NCBI GenBank assembly: GCA_965371855.1
Contig: CBDUZZ010000036.1
Coordinates: 1-44,419 of the forward strand
Direction of reading: 5' to 3'
DNA length: 44,419 nucleotides
Source of the DNA: JAADEM01 sp965371855
GTDB lineage: Bacteria; Bacteroidota; Bacteroidia; Bacteroidales; Marinilabiliaceae
The notes below the pieces were generated by a model, which saw only the letters and a list, made by a program, of their open reading frames with translations, ran no database searches and was not told the DNA's origin. Positions 32,131-39,058 of the stretch are shown piece after piece. The position numbers were made by a program, and so were the translations under genes. Position 1 is the first letter of the stretch. The number at the start of each line of letters is the position of its first letter.

Positions 32131-32151
32131 TTTCGGATTCCTTGTTTCTGG

Positions 32152-32314
32152 ATACTACTACCTACTACATACTGCTTACTGTTCACTGCTTACTGCTTAC
32201 TACCTACTGTTTACTGCCTACTGCTTACTACCTACTGTTTACTGTTTACTGCTTACTGCCTACTGCTCACTGAAAACTGCTCACTGAAAACTGGTCACTG
32301 AAAACTGGTCACTG
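32152..32314 (-). repeat. Long CAGTGAC-type heptamer array
   Basis: Read on the minus strand, about 23 units of 7 bp (CAGTGAC, CAGTTTT, CAGTGAG, CAGTAGG, CAGTAAG, CAGTAAA and so on) follow each other with CAGT kept and the last three bases varying. It starts inside the MerR gene: the last codon and stop (CAG TGA) are the first unit. The same family lies at 11967 in the same orientation after a stop. Confidence 0.9.
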
Positions 32315-32650
32315 CTCTATATTGTCACGAACCTCAACCAAAAGCGAGCGAATTTTTTTCAACCGTGAAATAACCTCAAAATTATTAATTGTATCATCCC
32401 TGTTCTCTTTAAGCTTTTTCTTAGCTCCTTTCAATGTCATTCCTTTTTCTTTAACGAGATGAAAAATCAGATGGAAATTTTCCACATCAATAGGAGTAAA
32501 CAGACGGTTTCCCTTTTTGTTTTTATGAGGCTTAATAATATCAAATTCTTTTTCCCAAAAACGTATAAGTGAAGTATTTACTTTAAACATATCGGCAACT
32601 TCACCAATTGAGTAATAAAGCTTTTCTATTTTAGGTTCTTTATAAGGCAT
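32309..32650 (-). CDS. MerR family transcriptional regulator
   Basis: The 113-residue DNA-binding protein starts with the MerR winged helix: KLYYSIGEVADMFKVNTSLI, RFWEKEFDIIKPHKNKKGNR and FTPIDVENFHLIFHLVKEKG. A short helical end without a ligand-binding domain follows. This truncated form is common in Bacteroidota as a DNA-binding regulator of unknown target. Its last codons are made by the heptamer array. No MerR-type spacer operator was recognised nearby. The 32651-32992 gap before the next minus-strand stop contains the TCATTGCGA element and AT-rich sequence only. Confidence 0.9.
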   Translation of the reverse strand: MPYKEPKIEKLYYSIGEVADMFKVNTSLIRFWEKEFDIIKPHKNKKGNRLFTPIDVENFHLIFHLVKEKGMTLKGAKKKLKENRDDTINNFEVISRLKKIRSLLVEVRDNIEQ

Positions 32651-32808
32651 CTCTTACTTTTTTAATATTCTGACTTACAATAATAAAGGATATTCAATTA
32701 AAAGACAAATTTGAATTGATTATTTAGTGATTTGCCTATTCGGTTATTTGATAAATTATGGGATTTGTATTTAGCTATTAAGTGTTTGCAAGAAAACATG
32801 ACACAGAT

Positions 32809-32890
32809 CGTCATTGCGAATGAGGTACGAGTGAAGCAATCTCAGTTGAATATCAATAGATTGCTTCGTCCTATCGTCCTCGCAATGACG
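32809..32890. repeat. Dispersed palindromic element, TCATTGCGA family, copy 2
   Basis: CGTCATTGCGAATGAGGTAC at one end and CTATCGTCCTCGCAATGACG at the other pair imperfectly, around AGCAATCTC and AGATTGCTTC arms. It is about 82 bases and the same family as 19636. No coding frame is inside. Confidence 0.85.
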
Positions 32891-32992
32891 CAAACCTCCA
32901 AGTTTTATAGTTTTTTGCAGGCACTATTTAGAGATTATTGGATGTTTGAATATTGGGTGTTCGATATTGGTTATTGGAATACCGGATAGCCT

Positions 32993-33448
32993 CTATCCAT
33001 TAATCTCTTCATATCCCGGAATAGCTTCCAGCATTTTGTAACTTCCGTTTTCTCTATTCAGTTGTGCACAATAATGTTTGATACCATTTGTAACCATCAA
33101 ATAATCAACCCCAAGATTCCGGTTATACCGGGCTGCTTGTTCAAATACGCTATTGTTAAGTTTTACAGTTGGTGCTTTACATTCAACAATCATCACCGGC
33201 TTACCTTTACGATTGTAAACAACAATATCTGCCCTCTGTTTAAGGGTATTAATTTTAACCAAAGTTTCTATTGCCATTAAACCGGCAGGGTACTCTAACT
33301 GATTAGACAGATAATGTACGAAATTTTGCCTCACCCACTCTTCAGGAGTCAATGCTACATATTTTTTACGAATAACATCAAACACTAACCGCTTATTATT
33401 TTCCGTTTTAAACTTCAATGAGACAGGTGGAAGATTTAATGAATGCAT
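32993..33448 (-). CDS. HsdR-N-like nuclease-fold protein
   Basis: I use the start at 33448 (MHSLNLPPVSLKF), giving 151 residues; the longer frame to 33529 would overlap the divergent gene. The domain is the type I restriction HSDR_N_2 fold: FDVIRKKYVALTPEEWVRQN, then ADIVVYNRKGKPVMIVECKA with a PD-(D/E)XK-like core (Asp, then E-C-K). It then has VDYLMVTNGIKHYCAQL. There is no helicase or methyltransferase near, so this is the stand-alone Bacteroidota version whose role is unknown. It is transcribed away from the AMP nucleosidase gene. Confidence 0.85.
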   Translation of the reverse strand: MHSLNLPPVSLKFKTENNKRLVFDVIRKKYVALTPEEWVRQNFVHYLSNQLEYPAGLMAIETLVKINTLKQRADIVVYNRKGKPVMIVECKAPTVKLNNSVFEQAARYNRNLGVDYLMVTNGIKHYCAQLNRENGSYKMLEAIPGYEEING

Positions 33449-33519
33449 GAAATGATTTTTTCTACAAATTAAATCAAAATCACAAGAAAAAGTTACCTTA
33501 GCATTATAATTTTTATCAT

Positions 33520-34284
33520 ATGAAAACAAAAGAAGAGATAGTACGAAACTGGTTACCGAGATATACAGGACGGGAACTTAAAGACTTCTCGAAATATATT
33601 TTGCTTACTAATTTCAACCATTACATTGAATTGTTTTCGGAATGGTATAATGTTCCCATAACCAACGGAAACATGCAAACTTGTAGAGCAGAAGGCATTA
33701 CCATCATTAACTTTGGAATGGGAAGTCCTAATGCTGCCACCATAATGGATCTGCTGAGTGCAATCGAACCCAAGGCAGTTCTGTTTCTTGGCAAATGCGG
33801 AGGTTTAAAGAAAAAAAACAAGCTGGGTGATCTCATTTTACCCATTGCTGCCATAAGGAGTGATGGCACATCAAACGACTATTTACCACCCGAAATCCCG
33901 GCATTACCGGCATTCAGCCTTCAGAGAGCTGTATCAACATCCATTAGCGATTATGGAAGAAATTACTGGACAGGAACAGTATTTACCACCAACAGGCGTG
34001 TATGGGAATATGATGAAAGATTTAAAAAATATCTTGAAAAAACAAGAGCCATAGCTATAGACATGGAGTCCGCCACAATATTTACAGTTGGCTTTGCTAA
34101 TGAAATACCAACCGGAGCCTTGCTGCTTGTTTCTGACCAACCAATGATAGCAGAAGGGATAAAAACCAGCGAAAGTGATAAAATAGTTACTAAACAATAT
34201 GTTGAAGCACATATAAAAGTTGGCATTAATGCCCTTAAAGATTTGATAAATGAAGGCCGCTCTGTTAAACATCTTATCTTTTAG
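33520..34284 (+). CDS. amn: AMP nucleosidase, short Bacteroidota form
   Basis: The 254-residue protein belongs to the nucleoside phosphorylase superfamily and matches the short AMP nucleosidase of Bacteroidota. It shows GMGSPNAATIMDLLSAIEPK, LFLGKCGGLKKKNKLGDLIL, a conserved DGTSNDYLPPEIPALPA, and AIDMESATIF in the active-site loop. It hydrolyses AMP to adenine and ribose 5-phosphate in purine turnover. It lacks the extra N-terminal domain of the E. coli enzyme. The gene is alone; 72 bases separate it from the divergent HsdR-N-like gene. Confidence 0.9.
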   Translation: MKTKEEIVRNWLPRYTGRELKDFSKYILLTNFNHYIELFSEWYNVPITNGNMQTCRAEGITIINFGMGSPNAATIMDLLSAIEPKAVLFLGKCGGLKKKNKLGDLILPIAAIRSDGTSNDYLPPEIPALPAFSLQRAVSTSISDYGRNYWTGTVFTTNRRVWEYDERFKKYLEKTRAIAIDMESATIFTVGFANEIPTGALLLVSDQPMIAEGIKTSESDKIVTKQYVEAHIKVGINALKDLINEGRSVKHLIF

Positions 34285-34395
34285 AATATTTAATGAGAGA
34301 GTTGTGAATGAGTGAATATTGAACAGTGTAATGTTATAATGAATGAATTATTGTATTTTTACAGGCAGGCTTTATAAACAATATGAATCGCAAAT

Positions 34396-35397
34396 ATGAC
34401 CTTTGAACAGATAATTCAACAATTAAAATCAAAAAAATATTCTCCTGTCTATTTTCTGATGGGCGATGAGTCCTATTATATAGACGAGATAACCAATTAT
34501 ATTTCAAACAACACCCTTACGGAGGAGGAGAAGGCCTTTAACCAGACTATTCTTTATGGTAAGGACACTGACATAACAGGCATTATTCATGCCGCGAGGC
34601 GTTATCCCATGATGTCACAATATCAGGTAATTATCGTCAAAGAGGCTCAAAACATCAAGGATATTGAGAAGCTTGTTATGTATGCAGAAAATCATCTATC
34701 ATCAACGATACTGGTAATTAATTACAAATACAAAACATTAGACAAAAGGAAAAAACTGTATAAAGCAATTGCCAAACAAGGAGTATTATTCGAATCAAAG
34801 AAACTTTATGACAATCAGGTAGCAACATGGCTTACCGGCTATTTAAAGTCAAAAGGCCTTTCTATTGACATTACAGCAAGTCGGGTTTTAATTGAATATC
34901 TTGGTAATGATTTGTCTAAAATTGCTCATGAAATTGAGAAATTGCGTATCGCTTTAGGAAATGAGACAAAAACTATTACCCTATCAGACATTGAAAGAAA
35001 TATCGGGATAAGTAAAGAGTTTAATAATTTTGAACTTAACAAAGCTGTTCTTCAGAAAAATGTTGTGAAAGCGAATCAAATAGTACAATCATTTGCCAAA
35101 AACCCAAAAAACAATCCCATTCAGGTAACCACTGCTACTCTTTTCGGATATTTTCAGAAACTTATGGCTTACCATTACCTCCCTGACAAATCGAAAAATG
35201 CAATAGTATCAGCTCTGAAAATTAACCCTTTCTTTGTTTCGGATTACACTACCGGAGCACGGAATTACTCAGCCCGGAAAGTAGTTCAGGTAATAAGCCT
35301 GTTGAGGGAATTTGATATGAAATCGAAAGGATACAACTCGAATGTTACTGATAACGGGGAACTTTTAAAAGAACTTATTTTCAAAATAATACACTAA
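34396..35397 (+). CDS. holA: DNA polymerase III delta subunit
   Basis: The 333-residue protein is the clamp-loader delta subunit. It begins with PVYFLMGDESYYIDEITNYI and continues with MMSQYQVIIVKEAQNIKD, VATWLTGYLKSKGLSI and LGNDLSKIAHEIEKLRIALG, the three-domain order of the family. It opens the beta clamp at primer ends during replication. Length is normal for the phylum. The region after its stop is a TTGAAAG array, so the next gene probably has its own promoter. Confidence 0.93.
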   Translation: MTFEQIIQQLKSKKYSPVYFLMGDESYYIDEITNYISNNTLTEEEKAFNQTILYGKDTDITGIIHAARRYPMMSQYQVIIVKEAQNIKDIEKLVMYAENHLSSTILVINYKYKTLDKRKKLYKAIAKQGVLFESKKLYDNQVATWLTGYLKSKGLSIDITASRVLIEYLGNDLSKIAHEIEKLRIALGNETKTITLSDIERNIGISKEFNNFELNKAVLQKNVVKANQIVQSFAKNPKNNPIQVTTATLFGYFQKLMAYHYLPDKSKNAIVSALKINPFFVSDYTTGARNYSARKVVQVISLLREFDMKSKGYNSNVTDNGELLKELIFKIIH

Positions 35398-35403
35398 ATA
35401 TAG

Positions 35404-35424
35404 TTGAAAGTTGAAAGTTGAAAG
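35404..35424. repeat. TTGAAAG heptamer array
   Basis: Three copies of GTTGAAA follow the holA stop codon by 7 bases, and the remaining gap to the rhomboid start has similar TTTGAACTT/AACTTTAAACTT pieces. On this strand the unit contains TGA; on the other it is open. Confidence 0.75.
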
Positions 35425-35500
35425 TAAACAATACAGCCTTTCCAACCTATTTAATAAACTTTGAACTTGATAAACTTTATGAACTTTAAACTTTAAACTT

Positions 35501-36109
35501 ATGTCAATATCTTTAATTATCATTATCGCAATTGTTGTTACCAGCATTGCAGGATTTAACCAACCGGAACTGGTTGACAGGTACAACTTTAATGCATACC
35601 GTATTATACACCAAAAAGAGTATTACAGACTAATTACTCATGGTTTTTTCCACGGGGGATGGACTCACCTCTTGGTAAATATGTTTGTTCTCTGGTCTTT
35701 CGGAGATGCTGTAATATACTATTTCAGTGCCTCCATACACTGGAACAGCAATATGTTGTTTCTGATATTCTTCCTATCGTCGTTAATCGTCTCAAGTCTT
35801 TACTCTTTGGCAAAAGAAAAAAACAATCCTTATTACAATGCCATTGGTGCTTCCGGTGCTATTTCCGGAATTATATTCATTACCATCTTATACGCACCGT
35901 ATCAAACAATATATCTGTATTTCATTCCCATTCCCGGTATTTTATTAGGAGTGGGTTACCTCATTTATACAAGAATAATGAGTAAAAAGAATATTGATAA
36001 TATAGGTCACGATGCCCATTTCTGGGGAGCTGTTTATGGTTTCATTTTCCCAATTTTGTTCAATCCGGGTTTATTGCCTCATTTTTTAAACCAATTAATT
36101 AGTTTTTAA
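35501..36109 (+). CDS. Rhomboid intramembrane serine protease
   Basis: The 202-residue membrane protein has six segments and rhomboid motifs. HGFFHGGWTHLLVNMFVLWS is the WR-loop/TM2 His-Asn region. The catalytic Ser is in IGASGAISGI at about residue 119, and the catalytic His is in GHDAHFWGAVYGF near residue 176. It cleaves membrane proteins in the inner membrane. The substrate is not known. It is followed by gmhB 7 bases after its stop, so the two may be one transcript. Confidence 0.93.
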   Translation: MSISLIIIIAIVVTSIAGFNQPELVDRYNFNAYRIIHQKEYYRLITHGFFHGGWTHLLVNMFVLWSFGDAVIYYFSASIHWNSNMLFLIFFLSSLIVSSLYSLAKEKNNPYYNAIGASGAISGIIFITILYAPYQTIYLYFIPIPGILLGVGYLIYTRIMSKKNIDNIGHDAHFWGAVYGFIFPILFNPGLLPHFLNQLISF

Positions 36110-36116
36110 TTTCAAT

Positions 36117-36629
36117 ATGAAACATAGAGCTGTGTTCCTGGACCGCGACGGAGTTATTAATGACGATACCGGACATTATTATATCTACAAACCAGATGAT
36201 TTTAAAATTAACTCAGGAATTATTGAAGGGCTAAAACTACTGTCAAACTCCGGATTTAAACTCATTATTGTATCAAATCAGGGAGGAGTTGCAAAAGGAA
36301 TTTATTCCGAAGATGACATTAATAAAATTCATCAGAAACTCCACTCTGAACTAAAGAAACACGCTCTTGTTATTGATGCCATTTATTATTGCCCTCATCA
36401 CGAATCTGTTTCTGACTGTGAATGCCGCAAACCAAAGCCCGGAATGATACTTAAAGCAATAAAAGACCTTGACATTAATCCTTTAGAATCGTATCTCATT
36501 GGGGATTCGGAAAGAGATATTATTGCCGGAGAGGATGCCCAACTGAAAGAGTGTTTCCTTATTAAAAAAAACAGCAGTATAGTTCCTGTTTGCAAAACAA
36601 TTATCAACAAATCAGAAAATGAACAGTAA
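36117..36629 (+). CDS. gmhB: D-glycero-beta-D-manno-heptose 1,7-bisphosphate 7-phosphatase
   Basis: The 170-residue HAD-IIIA phosphatase has FLDRDGVINDDTG (DxD motif), VSNQGGVAKG, a Cys/His zinc cluster YCPHHESVSDCECRKPKPGM, and LIGDSERDIIAGEDA. It removes a phosphate in ADP-heptose synthesis for lipopolysaccharide core. Its fold and zinc loop fit GmhB better than the histidinol phosphatase HisB. The last 11 bases overlap the next gene, so the pair is coupled, although no metabolic link with an aminotransferase is evident. Confidence 0.9.
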   Translation: MKHRAVFLDRDGVINDDTGHYYIYKPDDFKINSGIIEGLKLLSNSGFKLIIVSNQGGVAKGIYSEDDINKIHQKLHSELKKHALVIDAIYYCPHHESVSDCECRKPKPGMILKAIKDLDINPLESYLIGDSERDIIAGEDAQLKECFLIKKNSSIVPVCKTIINKSENEQ

Positions 36630-37485
36630 CAAATATATCATCTTAAACGGAGACTTAATAGCCGGTAACAAACCGGTATTTACTGTTGAAAATCGCAGTT
36701 TCAGGTTTGGTGATGCCCTTTTTGAAACTATCAGATATCACAAAGGAATACCCCTGCTTTTTGATGACCATTATAACCGTTTGTTACAAGGAATGATAAC
36801 GTTAAAAATGAATATCCATTCCCTGCCTTCTATTGACCGGTTAAAAGAGTTGTTCAACAACTTAATAACGAAAAATTGCATCTATAAAGATGCCCGTATA
36901 AGGCTAACTATTTTCAGAAAAGATGGAGGTTTATATACTCCTGAAAACAACAATATATCATACACTATAGAAGCAACTCCAATTGGAGATGAATTATACT
37001 TTCTAAACAAAAAGGGATTGCTTATCGGCATTTTTCATCAACACAAAAAAACTATTTCTCCGTTATACAATTTTAAAAATGCCAATTCACTACTATATGT
37101 CTTAGCAGGTATTTACAAAAAAGAGTTCCAGTTAGATGACTGTTTAATAGTAAATGAAAATGATAAAATAATTGAAGGATTATCGTCAAACCTGTTTTGG
37201 ATAAAAGGCAGAACCGTTTTTACACCTTTCATATCCACGGGGTGCATAGACGGCATTATGCGTAAACAGGTGTTTAATGCAGTTAAAAACACAGGCATGA
37301 ACATCCAGGAGGTAAACGGAACTTCTGTTGATGAACTTACAAATGCTGATGAAATATTTCTCACAAATGCAATACAGGGGATACGTTGGGTGATGGGATT
37401 AGAAAACAAACGATTTTATAACTTTATTACAAAGAAAATATTTCAGACTATGATTGACAACGTACAATTGATGATTGACGATTAA
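36619..37485 (+). CDS. Class IV PLP aminotransferase (PabC/BCAT-like)
   Basis: The 288-residue enzyme has the class IV fold: RSFRFGDALFETIRYHKGIP, ARIRLTIFRKDGG, NFKNANSLLYVLAGIYKK with the PLP-lysine, and the phosphate-binding SNLFWIKG and GIMRKQV segments. It could be aminodeoxychorismate lyase or a branched-chain or D-amino-acid aminotransferase; sequence alone does not separate these. The last 12 residues (MIDNVQLMIDD) are encoded by ATTGACNA-type repeat DNA, so the original C-terminus was overwritten by a repeat. It overlaps gmhB by 11 bases. Confidence 0.85.
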   Translation: MNSNKYIILNGDLIAGNKPVFTVENRSFRFGDALFETIRYHKGIPLLFDDHYNRLLQGMITLKMNIHSLPSIDRLKELFNNLITKNCIYKDARIRLTIFRKDGGLYTPENNNISYTIEATPIGDELYFLNKKGLLIGIFHQHKKTISPLYNFKNANSLLYVLAGIYKKEFQLDDCLIVNENDKIIEGLSSNLFWIKGRTVFTPFISTGCIDGIMRKQVFNAVKNTGMNIQEVNGTSVDELTNADEIFLTNAIQGIRWVMGLENKRFYNFITKKIFQTMIDNVQLMIDD

Positions 37486-37497
37486 CGAATGGTGATT

Positions 37498-38091
37498 CTA
37501 ATTAAAACTGGGATTTTGCGGAAAGTTTGACCATGTTTTATATACATCACCCAGACTTTCCATAGTCTCTTTCCAGATGTTATCAATCTCATACGACATT
37601 ATAACACTATCAGAAATAGATGAGACAATCCAGGATTTCTCAGCAATCTCATTCTCTAATTGACCTAGAGACCATCCTGAATATCCCACAAAGAATTTTA
37701 TAGACCTACTGTCAATTTTATTCTCGTTAATAAGTTTTTTTATAACATCAAAGTCCCCTCCCCAGTACAAGGTTTTGGAAACCTTCACTGCACCCGGAAT
37801 AATGTCACCCAAAGTATGAACAAAATGTAATGTGTCTGATTGAACAGGACCTCCTATAAACAATTCACCTTTAAAACTATAAAGGTCATCTATTATCTCG
37901 TCAATATAAAGTTCAGAAGGTTTATTCAAGACAAAACCTACTGCACCATCCTTTCCATGTTCAGTAAGGAAGACTATTGAACGACCAAAATATGGCCCCT
38001 GCAAAAAAGGTTCAGCAATAAGAATCATACCTTTTTCCGGATTCAAATTAACCCCTTTATTCTCAAAAATATTGAACTTCAAGCTCTTCAT
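37498..38091 (-). CDS. YqgE/AlgH family protein
   Basis: The 197-residue soluble protein has the DUF179/YqgE domain: GMILIAEPFLQGPYFGRSIV, GAVGFVLNKPSELYIDEI, GELFIGGPVQSDTLHFVHTL, and KFFVGYSGWSLGQLENEI. It is annotated as AlgH or transcriptional regulator but the function is unknown. Only 12 bases separate its stop from the convergent aminotransferase gene, and 117 bases lie between its start and the wza ATG. Confidence 0.93.
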   Translation of the reverse strand: MKSLKFNIFENKGVNLNPEKGMILIAEPFLQGPYFGRSIVFLTEHGKDGAVGFVLNKPSELYIDEIIDDLYSFKGELFIGGPVQSDTLHFVHTLGDIIPGAVKVSKTLYWGGDFDVIKKLINENKIDSRSIKFFVGYSGWSLGQLENEIAEKSWIVSSISDSVIMSYEIDNIWKETMESLGDVYKTWSNFPQNPSFN

Positions 38092-38170
38092 AAAAATACT
38101 TTTGCTAATACAAATTAATAATTTTAATTCTTTTAAAAAAAAAAATATTAACTATTTATGCTTTTTTTAT

Positions 38171-38178
38171 TAGATTTG
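38171..38178 (+). promoter_or_regulatory. Candidate -7 element for wza
   Basis: TAGATTTG is an exact TAnnTTTG match 31 bases before the chosen ATG at 38209. It implies that the earlier ATG at 38158 is not used, because it would lie upstream of transcription start. No good -33 element was found. Confidence 0.45.
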
Positions 38179-38208
38179 TATAAATACCTAACAAATTCAA
38201 ATAAACAA

Positions 38209-39042
38209 ATGACTAAAATCAAAAGATTTAAGGAGCTTGCTGGCAATATAAAAAAAGGTGAAAAACAGTTATATTCACTAAATATTCTGATTTTAATAAT
38301 TATTATTACCAGTTTATCAGGTTGTCAAAACAGCCGGAATATTGTGTATTTTAAAAATCTGGATGTAACTGAGAATGACAAAGTATTCCTTAACCAAAAC
38401 GAACCATACAGAATTAAAACAAATGACATATTATATGTAAGAGTTTTAAGTACGAGCAAAGAAGTTTCCGAATTATATAACAACAACCCTACTCTTGGCA
38501 TTACTACAACACTTAATTCAGAAGCTGATCAATATGTAAACAGTTTTTCGGTAGACAAAGATGGTAACATCGTGTTACCTGTACTCGGAAAACTGCATGT
38601 GGCAGGTCTGACTATGGATGAATCATACGAAATAATTCAGGATCAGGCTAATGAATTCCTGATTAATGCCACAGTTATTGTCAGGCTTATGAATTATAAA
38701 GCAACTGTTCTGGGAGAAGTGAAACGACCGGGAGTATATTCCATTTACAACAATCAGGTAACTGTTATGGAAGTAATTGGCAGAGCAGGTGACATTACTG
38801 AGTTCGGAGACAAAAAAAACATTCTGGTAATCAGACCTACAGAAGAAGGTTCAAAAACATATGCAATAAATCTTACTGACAAATCAGCTCTCACAAATCC
38901 GGGTTATTATTTAATGCCCAATGATGTTATTTACATTAAACCGGCAAATGGCAAGGCTTTCCGTACAAACCTGCCACTTTGGAGTTTGATATTATCATCA
39001 GTAACAACAATAATTGTTCTTTTACAATATTTTAAAGACTAG
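38209..39042 (+). CDS. wza: Polysaccharide export protein (Wza type)
   Basis: I start at ATG 38209 for 277 residues, because of the promoter at 38171 and the lipoprotein signal LSGCQNSRNIVYFKN. The protein has the Poly_export domain (YRIKTNDILYVRVLSTSKEV; VDKDGNIVLPVLGKLHVAGL) and an SLBB domain (ATVLGEVKRPGVYSIYNNQV). It ends in a membrane helix (LWSLILSSVTTIIVLL), as usual in Bacteroidota Wza. It forms the outer-membrane channel for capsule or exopolysaccharide. The partner kinase is encoded 16 bases after its stop. No glycosyltransferase genes follow in this window, so this is only the export part of such a locus. Confidence 0.92.
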   Translation: MTKIKRFKELAGNIKKGEKQLYSLNILILIIIITSLSGCQNSRNIVYFKNLDVTENDKVFLNQNEPYRIKTNDILYVRVLSTSKEVSELYNNNPTLGITTTLNSEADQYVNSFSVDKDGNIVLPVLGKLHVAGLTMDESYEIIQDQANEFLINATVIVRLMNYKATVLGEVKRPGVYSIYNNQVTVMEVIGRAGDITEFGDKKNILVIRPTEEGSKTYAINLTDKSALTNPGYYLMPNDVIYIKPANGKAFRTNLPLWSLILSSVTTIIVLLQYFKD

Positions 39043-39058
39043 TAAGAAATATCAGGCT

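Noticed and set aside
32993..33448. Restriction-modification or defence island.
   Set aside because: The HsdR-N-like protein stands alone, without methyltransferase, specificity or helicase genes, between housekeeping genes.
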